NCBI GenBank assembly: GCA_029264635.1
Contig: JARIAA010000120.1
Span: 1 to 8,417 of the forward strand
Reading direction: 5' to 3'
From: Psychrobacter sp.
GTDB lineage: Bacteria > Pseudomonadota > Gammaproteobacteria > Pseudomonadales > Moraxellaceae
Length of the DNA: 8,417 nucleotides
Both the position numbers and the translations under genes were made by a program. The notes under the pieces were generated by a model. It worked only from the letters and a program-made list of their open reading frames with translations. It was not told the DNA's origin and did not search any database. Numbering within the stretch: the stretch's first letter is position 1; each line of letters starts with the position of its first letter. Shown here one piece after another: positions 1 through 6,333 of this stretch.

Positions 1-189
1 GAACATGATCGCCTCTTTATAGGATTGTTGCTAGTATAAGAATAATGGCTGCGTAATAAAAGATAAGCCAAGTAACTGTCGCTGCTATCAATGCGTGATA
101 GACCATTCAGCATAAAAATTTAAGAGATACTGGCTAACTGAGTTTATACCTAACCTTAAAAACAACGACATAAGTTACAGGAGAGGACT

Positions 190-218
190 TTAATAGGCTA
201 ACTAGTAATCGTTATAGT
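190..218 (+). promoter_or_regulatory. Candidate sigma70 promoter for the yghU-like gene
   Basis: A -35-like TTAATA (190-195) and a -10-like TATAGT (213-218) are separated by 17 bases. The -10 matches the consensus at five of six positions and the -35 at four. Transcription would start near 225 and give a leader of about 50 bases before the ATG at 274. The rest of bases 1-273 shows no gene; one short plus-strand frame runs in from the window edge and stops with TAA at 37-39, which could be the end of an upstream gene but is too short to judge. Confidence 0.4.
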
Positions 219-273
219 AAGATATCTTTACGACTAATCTGATCAAACCAAAGCCTAATGACAAGGATGCCTT

Positions 274-1125
274 ATGAGCGATGCTAATCATAAACCCATG
301 AAAGCCCAGAACGAGGTCTATACACCACCTAACATCTGGACCCAAGATAAAGACAATGGCGGTAAATTTGCCAGTATCAATCGACCAACCGCTGGCGCGC
401 GCCATGAGCAGCCATTGCCAGTAGGGGATGCCCCATTGCAGTTGTACTCTTTGAATACGCCAAATGGTGTCAAGGTCAATATTCTCTTAGAGGAGCTGGC
501 TGAGCTTGGCATTAAAGAGGCGGCCTATAATGCTTATAAGATCGATATATCAGAGGGCGATCAGTTTGGCTCAGGTTTTGTCGCTATCAACCCTAATTCA
601 AAAATACCTGCCTTGGTCGATCATTCTGTTAAAACGAAAGAAGGTAACCCTTTGCCAATCTTCGAGTCTGGCGCTATTTTGATGTACTTGGCTGAAAAGT
701 TTGGCAGGTTTATTCCTATGGAGCAAGGAGCGGCCCGTGCAGACTGTCTGTCTTGGGTCATGTGGCAGATGGGCAGTGCGCCCTTCTTAGGAGGTGGATT
801 TGGTCATTTTTATGCTTATGCGCCAGAACCTATGGAGTACCCTATCAATCGTTATACGATGGAGACTAAACGCCAGCTTGACGTGCTTGATACCCATCTA
901 AAAAACAGGACCTATATAGGCGGCAGTGATGAAGCTGACTACAACATTGCAGATATGATTATTTGGGCATGGTATGGTCAATTGGTGCTTGGCAAGCTTT
1001 ATGAGGCTGCTGAGTTTTTGCAGGTCGACGATTATGCGCATGTGCAGCGTTGGGCAAGATTGATTGCTAAGCGCCCCGCTGTACAAAGAGCTGTTGATTT
1101 AGAATTAACCCCTATTACTTCCTAG
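274..1125 (+). CDS. yghU: YghU-type glutathione S-transferase / disulfide-bond reductase
   Basis: A 283-residue cytoplasmic protein closely resembling E. coli YghU (about 288 residues), a Nu-class glutathione transferase that binds glutathione and reduces disulfides and hydroperoxides. A family-typical N-terminal extension covers residues 1-50 (IWTQDKDNGGKFASINRP at 21-38). A thioredoxin-like domain lies at about 55-145: LYSLNTPNGVKV (57-68) is the region that contacts the glutathione sulfur through Thr/Asn rather than Cys, NPNSKIPAL (106-114) holds the cis-proline, and ESGAILMYLAEKFG (131-144) binds the glutathione backbone. The helical domain follows at about 155-275, with the YghU-like stretch APFLGGGFGHFYAYAP (169-184). 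The C-terminal tail seen in E. coli is shorter here. The start is supported by AAGGA at 263-267, six bases before ATG. The gene seems monocistronic: a promoter candidate lies upstream and a strong hairpin terminator downstream. No neighbour shares an evident pathway. Confidence 0.93.
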   Translation: MSDANHKPMKAQNEVYTPPNIWTQDKDNGGKFASINRPTAGARHEQPLPVGDAPLQLYSLNTPNGVKVNILLEELAELGIKEAAYNAYKIDISEGDQFGSGFVAINPNSKIPALVDHSVKTKEGNPLPIFESGAILMYLAEKFGRFIPMEQGAARADCLSWVMWQMGSAPFLGGGFGHFYAYAPEPMEYPINRYTMETKRQLDVLDTHLKNRTYIGGSDEADYNIADMIIWAWYGQLVLGKLYEAAEFLQVDDYAHVQRWARLIAKRPAVQRAVDLELTPITS

Positions 1126-1158
1126 TTAGCTTTGCTTAACTAGTTATCTTTGCTTAAC
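1123..1158 (+). repeat. 18-bp tandem duplication spanning the yghU stop codon
   Basis: Bases 1123-1140 and 1141-1158 are two head-to-tail copies of an 18-base unit (TAGTTAGCTTTGCTTAAC), differing at one base (G at 1129, T at 1147). The first copy begins with the TAG stop codon at 1123-1125, so the second copy carries a second in-frame TAG at 1141-1143. It looks like a local slippage duplication between the stop and the terminator. Confidence 0.85.
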
Positions 1159-1482
1159 TTAAAGGCCAATATGTATGACACTTATTGGCCTTTAATTATC
1201 GGTAATAAGGCATTAAAAACAGTTTACTTATATGTTTACACAGTGATACATTAGTACAACAGATAGAAACGTTAATAGGTTAAGATAAGATCATGTTAGC
1301 GCCCTTAGGATACAACATCTATATTCCTCTGTGAATGAGTGAGAGTCGTGAAATTTATGAAGGATTCCTATTGTAGGTTTGCACAGCCATCTATGAGTAC
1401 AGATAATTCTCATCTTGGCTTTGATAACTATCATAAAAAAAATAGCCAAAATGGCCTACCTAATAGAGCGATAAAGAGCAGC
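1126..1482. other. Spacer between yghU and the DUF1176 gene
   Basis: Apart from the tandem duplication and terminator, no gene is visible. A weak promoter-like pair, TTTACT (1223-1228) and TACATT (1247-1252) with 18 bases between, could serve the DUF1176 gene, but the match is poor. GTTTAC occurs twice here (1222 and 1234). If the downstream gene starts at GTG 1339 or ATG 1357, the right-hand part of this stretch is coding. Confidence 0.4.
1161..1193 (+). terminator. Hairpin terminator after yghU
   Basis: A perfect 11-bp inverted repeat, AAAGGCCAATA (1161-1171) and TATTGGCCTTT (1183-1193), encloses an 11-base loop. The stem has GGCC at its core, an A-run before and a T-run after it, so it could act in both directions. 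The T-tract is short (TTTAATTA). Confidence 0.75.
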
Positions 1483-2589
1483 ATGTTGAAAGACAGTATA
1501 TTGAAAGACGGCTCGTTAAAAAATAAGATGATATGGTCAGCCTTAATGGTGATCAGTATCGCAAGTATAAGTCCGATCACTAATGCATCCGTTGAGCTGG
1601 CTTATCAAGATTGGCAAGTAGCCTGTGACAATACGCGTACTTGTCGGCTGGCAGGCTATCAAGCGGAAAACAACAGTGATTTCCCCATCTCTGTATTGTT
1701 GATCCGCCGTGCGGGTAGTGATGCTATCGTGACAGGTAAAGTAAAGCTTGGCGGCGCTAAAGAAAGCTCAACCAAAGCCTTATTACAGCTTGGTAATCGT
1801 CATCGTATGTCGTTATTTATTAATGATAAAGACTTTGGGGAGACAATGCCGTTCTCAGCCGTCACTGGCGATGCAGAGTTGACAGCAGCACAAGTGACGG
1901 CGCTACTTGAAGCTTTGACGAAATCGAGTAAAATTGAGCTGGTATTACGTAATTCGCGTTGGGAGATGTCTGATAAAGGCGCGACTGCTGTCATGCTAAA
2001 AGCGGATGAAGCCCAAGGACGAGTAGGAACGCCCAGTGCTTTTGTTAATAATAAAGACGCTAGTAAGTCTAACGATAGCGTGCTGGCCGCTAAACCTGCG
2101 CCGCAGCTTCGCCTAGTTATGCCAAATACAAGAGCGGTTTCAAGTAGTAAGAAAAAGTTTAGCATGAAAGCCTCAAAACTATCAGAGCTGATGAAAGGGA
2201 CGATAAGTGATGTCAACGCAGTCTGTCCCAATTTAACAGACAAGTCCTCTTGGCGCATCAACCGTCTCAATGGCTCACAACTCCTTGTTCAGCATAGCTG
2301 CTGGACAGGCGCTTACAATGCAGGTAGCGGCATGTGGGTTATAAACGATAACAAACCTTATGACCCAGTATTGGTGACGACTGAAGCTACCGAATATAAG
2401 AATGGCAAAATAAGCTCGATACAAAAGGGGCGCGGTATTGGCGACTGCGTCTATAGAATTGATTGGATATGGAATGGCAAGCGCTTTGAAAAAAGCCATG
2501 AAAGCACCACAGGACTGTGCCGTATGATTGAGGCGGGCGGCGCATGGCAGATGCCCATCTATGTGTCTGAGGTAAATACCTCACGGTAA
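1483..2589 (+). CDS. Exported DUF1176 family protein
   Basis: A protein of unknown function that fits the DUF1176 family, found in the envelope of many gammaproteobacteria. Numbered from ATG 1483 (368 residues), a lysine-containing start is followed by a hydrophobic stretch at about 17-32 (MIWSALMVISIASISPI) and a small-residue site ITNA near 35, a Sec signal peptide. The mature part opens with the family-like AYQDWQVACDNTRTCRLAGY. Six cysteines (48, 54, 248, 273, 322, 346) make an even set suited to three disulfides in the periplasm. Residues 170-215 are Ser/Lys/Ala-rich and may be a linker between an N-terminal and a C-terminal domain. The start is uncertain: the frame is open from GTG 1339 (416 residues), and ATG 1357 and 1393 are possible, but these add a long hydrophilic lead before the signal peptide. 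AAAGAG at 1473-1478 is a modest ribosome site for 1483. Confidence 0.8.
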   Translation: MLKDSILKDGSLKNKMIWSALMVISIASISPITNASVELAYQDWQVACDNTRTCRLAGYQAENNSDFPISVLLIRRAGSDAIVTGKVKLGGAKESSTKALLQLGNRHRMSLFINDKDFGETMPFSAVTGDAELTAAQVTALLEALTKSSKIELVLRNSRWEMSDKGATAVMLKADEAQGRVGTPSAFVNNKDASKSNDSVLAAKPAPQLRLVMPNTRAVSSSKKKFSMKASKLSELMKGTISDVNAVCPNLTDKSSWRINRLNGSQLLVQHSCWTGAYNAGSGMWVINDNKPYDPVLVTTEATEYKNGKISSIQKGRGIGDCVYRIDWIWNGKRFEKSHESTTGLCRMIEAGGAWQMPIYVSEVNTSR

Positions 2590-2754
2590 ATAGCTTTTTT
2601 ATGAGAGCTAAGTTTTTAGTATATAGATTCATCATACTTGTAGATCTATAGTATTAAAAACATCATCTAGAGATGGTCGTTGAAAAAAGTATCGTGCTTC
2701 TAAACAGCCTATTTTTAATAAAGTGAAAAATAGCTATAAGAAGCGCGTTACTTG
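2590..2754. other. Upstream spacer of the helicase gene with AT-rich hairpins
   Basis: No gene is visible. Inverted repeats occur at TATAGAT/ATCTATA (near 2622-2650) and CTATTTTT (2709-2716) with AAAAATAG (2726-2733). The latter lies inside outer arms GCTTCT (2696-2701) and AGAAGC (2739-2744), ending just upstream of the helicase promoter's -10. They could be a rho-independent stop or an operator; the sequence alone does not decide. Confidence 0.4.
2591..2617 (+). terminator. Weak hairpin terminator after the DUF1176 gene
   Basis: TAGCTTT (2591-2597) can pair with AGAGCTA (2604-2610) with one G-T wobble and a six-base loop, followed by AGTTTTT. It starts one base after the TAA stop. The stem is short and AT-rich, so termination may be inefficient. 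Confidence 0.4.
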
Positions 2755-2763
2755 TGTTATACT
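2755..2763 (+). promoter_or_regulatory. Extended -10 promoter for the helicase gene
   Basis: TGT followed by TATACT (-10 at 2758-2763, five of six consensus bases) forms an extended -10 element. No good -35 is seen at the expected 2735-2740 (TATAAG), where an inverted-repeat arm lies instead; an extended -10 can work without one. Transcription would begin near 2770, about 455 bases before the start codon. Confidence 0.55.
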
Positions 2764-2769
2764 GCGTCG

Positions 2770-3225
2770 CCACGTTAGCATAGACTGGCGTGTATTATGA
2801 GATTGATAACATCGCCTGCGATTTTGGGTCTAGGATGACCATAAGTAATTGTTGCCGATGATTTTGTGTACTTAAATAACCTTTCATTTAAATATTGAAA
2901 CACTCGTTATTTTTGACTCATATCTGATCCACTAATCCGTATAAGGATTAAATTGGTTGTTGTTCGCCTTTATCTGCTTTGGACAAAGCATAGATAAGTT
3001 GGCTATAACAAACAAGGATGAGACACTCGGCACTACCACCAAAATACGTCAGACAGCACGAATGCCTTTATATAATATTGACAAGCCTTATGGGCTTGAC
3101 TTTTGATTACCATCCTCTTTTTAAGAAGAGATAGTAATTTTATAAAAGCGGCGTGATGAACGGTTATCAGTGGTATGCATCAAGCTTGCTGAATTTACAG
3201 CAGCTTATACTTACCAAGGATTCTT
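2770..3225 (+). promoter_or_regulatory. Long structured 5' leader of the DEAD-box helicase mRNA
   Basis: The region between the extended -10 promoter and the ATG has no convincing gene but several hairpins. TTATCT+GCTTT (2970-2980) pairs with AAAGC (2985-2989) and AGATAA (2992-2997) around a GGAC tetraloop, with a two-base bulge. CAAGCC (3082-3087) pairs with GGCTTG (3093-3098). TTAC..AT..CTCTT (3107-3119) pairs with AAGAG AT..GTAA (3126-3137). A further stem lies next to the ribosome site (3182-3206). Established knowledge: cold-inducible genes such as E. coli csdA and cspA have long leaders that control mRNA stability and translation. That this leader is temperature- or helicase-controlled is inference. 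A second internal promoter (TATAAT at 3071-3076) is possible. Confidence 0.5.
3182..3220 (+). promoter_or_regulatory. Hairpin abutting the helicase Shine-Dalgarno
   Basis: AAGC (3182-3185) and TGCTG (3187-3191) pair with CAGCA (3198-3202) and GCTT (3203-3206), giving a nine-pair stem with one bulged T and a six-base AU loop. The ribosome site AAGGA (3216-3220) begins nine bases later and is five bases from ATG 3226, so the stem sits within the expected footprint of an initiating ribosome. A role in translational control is inferred. Confidence 0.45.
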
Positions 3226-4887
3226 ATGACTGATATCTTATCTGCAATCGCCGCTGAAAACGGCATCATCGAAAGCACTGATACCCCAAACACAACTGTA
3301 AACACCGATACTAACAATCAAGCTGACGCTGCTGAAGAAAATAAAATCACTTTTAGCGATCTTAATATTGCTAAGCCAATTTTGACCGCGCTTGATCGCA
3401 GTGGTTATACTCATCCAACTCCTATTCAAGCACAAGCTATTCCTTTTGCTTTAGCGGGTCGCGACTTATTATTGTCAGCGCAAACTGGTAGTGGTAAAAC
3501 GGCAGCATTCGTTATTCCAGTACTGGACCGTTTAAGCCGTGCCACCAGCTTTGACAAATTAACCAAAGCCCTTATCCTAACGCCAACACGTGAACTTGCT
3601 CAGCAAGTACATGACAGCGTGCGTACGTATTCAAAAGACATGCGCGGTTTGTTCTGTGTGCCATTAGTTGGCGGCGCACCTTATAATGGTCAGATTACGG
3701 CTTTGAAAAAAGGCGTACAAGTGATTGTTGCGACCCCAGGTCGCCTGCTTGACCATATCAATGCAGGCCGCGTTGACTTATCAAGTCTTGAAGTATTGGT
3801 ACTTGATGAAGCGGATCGTATGCTTGATATGGGTTTTGCTGATGACATCAACGATATTTTAAAAGCGGCTCCTAGCAACCGTCAAACCATTATGTGTTCA
3901 GCGACTTGGGATGGTCCTGTTGGCAAGATTGCTGCCAGCTTCACCAAAAACCCTGAGCGCGTATCTATTAAAGTTGAATCAGCACACATCGAAGAAAAAG
4001 TGTATTACTGTGACGATTTTGATCATAAAAACCGTTTGCTCGATAAAATTGTTTGCGATAAAGAGATGGAACAAGTCATCATCTTTGCGGCGACCAAACG
4101 TAGTACCGAAAAATTAGCCAAGTCGCTACAAGAGCAAGGCCATAAAGCCAGCTTCTTACATGGTGATTTACCACAAAGCAAGCGTAACCGTATCGTTCAA
4201 GACTTGCGTAATGGTAAATGCAAAATCTTAGTTGCAACTGACGTGGCTGCTCGTGGTTTAGATGTGCCAGCACTATCACACGTGATTAACTATGACTTGC
4301 CGCGCCAAACTGAAGATTATGTGCATCGTATTGGCCGCACGGGCCGAGCTGGACAAACGGGTATTGCTATTAGCCTATGTAGCATGGATGATCGTCCACA
4401 GCTAAACGCTATCAACCGTTACTTGGATCGCAAAATGGAAGTATCGGTCATCGAAGGCATGGAGCCTAAGAAGACTTATGTACCGAGCGAAAACAAAGGT
4501 AATGGTCGTGGCCGTGGTCGCGGACGCTCAAGTGGCGGCGGTAACGGTCAAGGCCGTGGTCGTTCAGCTGGTGCAGGTCGCTCAAGCGGCTATCAAGGTA
4601 ATCCTGCTAATGCTCGTGGTCGTTCAAGCGACAGCGCACCAACGGGTCAGCGCGCCAGTAATGACAGTGGTTATCAAGGTAAGCCAAGCGAGCGCTCTGG
4701 TGGCAAACCCTATCAGGGCAAACGTACTGGTGGTCCTAGCCGTAGCGATGGAACCGGCGCGCCACGTGGTGATCGCGCTGCCACTGGCCGTGGTCGTCCA
4801 AGTGGCAGCCAAGGTCGCCCTGCAAACCGTTCAGACAGCCGTGGTCAAGGTCGCCCAAGCGGTGGCAACCGTGGTAATAACTCGTAA
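3226..4887 (+). CDS. DEAD-box ATP-dependent RNA helicase with long RGG-rich tail
   Basis: A 553-residue SF2 helicase that unwinds short RNA duplexes using ATP, acting in ribosome assembly and mRNA turnover. After an acidic, Asn/Thr-rich leader (1-40) come F43 and the Q motif with PTPIQ (64-68), motif I AQTGSGKT (85-92), Ia PTRELA (120-125), Ib TPGR (170-173), DEAD (194-197), SAT (225-227), motif IV IIFAATK (285-291), V ARGLDVP (342-348) and VI HRIGRTGR (367-374). All catalytic motifs are intact. From about 425 to the end lies a 129-residue low-complexity tail rich in Gly, Arg, Ser and Gln, with GRGR and YQG repeats, expected to be disordered and RNA-binding. The core looks most like the RhlE/SrmB group; I cannot assign a symbol. 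No DeaD/CsdA-style C-terminal RNA-binding domain is evident. ATG 3226 has AAGGA five bases upstream. The long leader suggests post-transcriptional, perhaps cold-related, control. Confidence 0.96.
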   Translation: MTDILSAIAAENGIIESTDTPNTTVNTDTNNQADAAEENKITFSDLNIAKPILTALDRSGYTHPTPIQAQAIPFALAGRDLLLSAQTGSGKTAAFVIPVLDRLSRATSFDKLTKALILTPTRELAQQVHDSVRTYSKDMRGLFCVPLVGGAPYNGQITALKKGVQVIVATPGRLLDHINAGRVDLSSLEVLVLDEADRMLDMGFADDINDILKAAPSNRQTIMCSATWDGPVGKIAASFTKNPERVSIKVESAHIEEKVYYCDDFDHKNRLLDKIVCDKEMEQVIIFAATKRSTEKLAKSLQEQGHKASFLHGDLPQSKRNRIVQDLRNGKCKILVATDVAARGLDVPALSHVINYDLPRQTEDYVHRIGRTGRAGQTGIAISLCSMDDRPQLNAINRYLDRKMEVSVIEGMEPKKTYVPSENKGNGRGRGRGRSSGGGNGQGRGRSAGAGRSSGYQGNPANARGRSSDSAPTGQRASNDSGYQGKPSERSGGKPYQGKRTGGPSRSDGTGAPRGDRAATGRGRPSGSQGRPANRSDSRGQGRPSGGNRGNNS

Positions 4888-4945
4888 TACAGCTATATTG
4901 AGCGCTTAAAAGCAGTGATTGATTTAACCGTACAAAAATAGCCTT

Positions 4946-4978
4946 AAAAAAGCCAGATACTCGTTATCTGGCTTTTTT
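4946..4978 (+). terminator. Strong rho-independent terminator after the helicase
   Basis: AAAAAAGCCAGATA (4946-4959) pairs perfectly with TATCTGGCTTTTTT (4965-4978) around the five-base loop CTCGT. The stem has a GCCAGA core and a run of six T, a classic intrinsic terminator. The A-run on the 5' side means it could also stop minus-strand transcription. Confidence 0.92.
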
Positions 4979-5021
4979 GTGTTTGCTTGTGTATTTAGCT
5001 ATGTATTAGCTGCATACCCGC

Positions 5022-5050
5022 TTGCACCTGTTTTTTGCCTTGTTTATACT
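5022..5050 (+). promoter_or_regulatory. Sigma70 promoter for the DUF819 gene
   Basis: TTGCAC (5022-5027) and TATACT (5045-5050) are 17 bases apart. The -10 fits five of six consensus bases; the -35 keeps the TTG. Transcription would start near 5057, giving a short leader of about 30 bases. It lies just past the helicase terminator, so the gene is likely transcribed alone. Confidence 0.55.
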
Positions 5051-5088
5051 GACAAACTTTGACTAATAGTACACATCGGAGCCTTTTG

Positions 5089-6333
5089 ATGCCCGCCACT
5101 TCAAGTTTAGCAATCGATAGTCTGCCATTAGCATTTGGCCTCATTATGGCAATCATTGGTTTGGTGTTCTATACCCAAGCGCTGCCAGGTCAGTTTTGGC
5201 GACGTTTTTATGCGGTATTGCCCGGTATCGTGCTGTGCTGCTTTATACCAGCAACGCTAAATAGTTTAGGTGTCTTCGCCGATGGCATTGGCTCGCAGAT
5301 TTATGGTTTTACTGCCACGTATCTATTGCCCGCCAGTTTGCTATTGATGACCTTATCCATGGATGTCCCGAAAATCTTAGGGTTAGGCTGGAAAGCCATT
5401 GCGATGTTTTTTGCGGCCAGTATCGCCATTATCGTTAGTGGTCCGATAAGTCTGGGCGTGGCTAAGTGGATATCGCCTGAGATGTTTACTGACGATACCC
5501 TATGGCGCGGCTTTTCGGCAGTGGCGGGTAGCTGGATTGGCGGGGCTGCTAACCAAGCGGCAATGAAAGAGCTGTTTGGCGTCAGTGATGACTTGTTTGG
5601 TATGATGATTTTGGTCGATACCACCAATGCCTCACTTTGGCTACTGGCTATCTTAATCATGGCAAAGCACAGAGAGAAAATAGACCGCTTTTTACGGGCA
5701 GATACCAGCAGCATCGATAAAGTGATTGCCGCCGTTGAAAGCTATGAGCATGATCATGCGCGTCCAGCGACTTTGAATGATTTGATGGTAATGTTTGGCT
5801 TGTGCTTTGCCATGGTTGGGGTAGCGCATTTCTTAGGTGGGCAGATTGCAGACTTCTTCGCCCCCTATAGCTGGTCGGTACAATACAGCTTTGCCAGCTC
5901 GTTCTTTTGGATGGTGGTGATTATCACCTTCATAGGGGTTATTTTTTCCTTTACTAAGATTCGTCGTCTTGACCATGTTGGTGCCTCCAAAATTGGCACG
6001 GTATTTATTTTTGTGCTTATCGCTGCTATTGGTATGCAAATAAATCTAGCTGGTATCGTTTCACAGTGGAGATTGCTACTCATTGGTCTATTATGGATGA
6101 GCATTCACGTCGTGATTATCTTTATCGTTGCCAGAATTATTCGTGCGCCATTTTTCTTTTTGGCGGTTGGCTCCAATGCCAATACGGGCGGCGCGTCATC
6201 AGCACCGATTGTCGCCACCGCATTTCACCCATCACTGGCACCGGTTGGCGTGTTTTTGGGTATTTTGGGTTATGCCGTGGGTACGTTTGGCGGTTATATT
6301 AGTACGCAGATGATGCGATTGGTGGTGGGGTAA
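5089..6333 (+). CDS. DUF819 (YjcL-like) multi-pass inner-membrane protein
   Basis: A 414-residue hydrophobic protein matching the DUF819/YjcL family, likely a transporter whose substrate is unknown. Long hydrophobic segments recur over the whole length: about five in the first half (residues 10-195), then a polar, charged cytoplasmic-type loop (about 200-240, HREKIDRFLRADTSS onward), then about five more. Two small-residue motifs occupy similar places in the halves: AGSWIGGAANQAAMKEL (146-162) and GSNANTGGASSAPIVATAF (361-379). The two halves could be related repeats of the kind seen in CPA/AT and BASS-type transporters; that relation is inference. ATG 5089 is chosen because CGGAG (5077-5081) lies seven bases upstream. 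An in-frame TTG at 5059 would put that ribosome site inside the gene. It has its own promoter; no hairpin terminator is seen after the TAA. Confidence 0.88.
   Translation: MPATSSLAIDSLPLAFGLIMAIIGLVFYTQALPGQFWRRFYAVLPGIVLCCFIPATLNSLGVFADGIGSQIYGFTATYLLPASLLLMTLSMDVPKILGLGWKAIAMFFAASIAIIVSGPISLGVAKWISPEMFTDDTLWRGFSAVAGSWIGGAANQAAMKELFGVSDDLFGMMILVDTTNASLWLLAILIMAKHREKIDRFLRADTSSIDKVIAAVESYEHDHARPATLNDLMVMFGLCFAMVGVAHFLGGQIADFFAPYSWSVQYSFASSFFWMVVIITFIGVIFSFTKIRRLDHVGASKIGTVFIFVLIAAIGMQINLAGIVSQWRLLLIGLLWMSIHVVIIFIVARIIRAPFFFLAVGSNANTGGASSAPIVATAFHPSLAPVGVFLGILGYAVGTFGGYISTQMMRLVVG

Noticed and set aside
1800..2270. A 156-codon minus-strand frame opposite the DUF1176 gene
   Set aside because: It lies wholly inside a gene with signal peptide and family features, has no recognisable domain and no ribosome site.
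2797..2838. A 13-codon upstream ORF (ATG 2797 to TGA)
   Set aside because: No Shine-Dalgarno and no pattern such as codon runs that would suggest attenuation.
3041..3060. A possible cold-box-like sequence around TACGTCAGACAG
   Set aside because: It does not match the E. coli cold-box order of bases and lies far from the predicted transcript start.
3018..3134. A 38-codon open frame in the helicase leader (ATG 3018 to TAG 3132-3134)
   Set aside because: The AAGG directly touches the ATG, too close for initiation, and the frame runs through the leader hairpins; kept only as an unlikely upstream ORF.
4478..4909. A 143-codon plus-strand frame overlapping the helicase tail
   Set aside because: It encodes a monotonous Val/Ala-rich string caused by the repetitive GGTCGTGGC-type codons of the Arg/Gly tail in another frame.
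5301..5714. A 137-codon minus-strand frame opposite the DUF819 gene
   Set aside because: Antisense shadow of a well supported membrane-protein gene; no domain visible.
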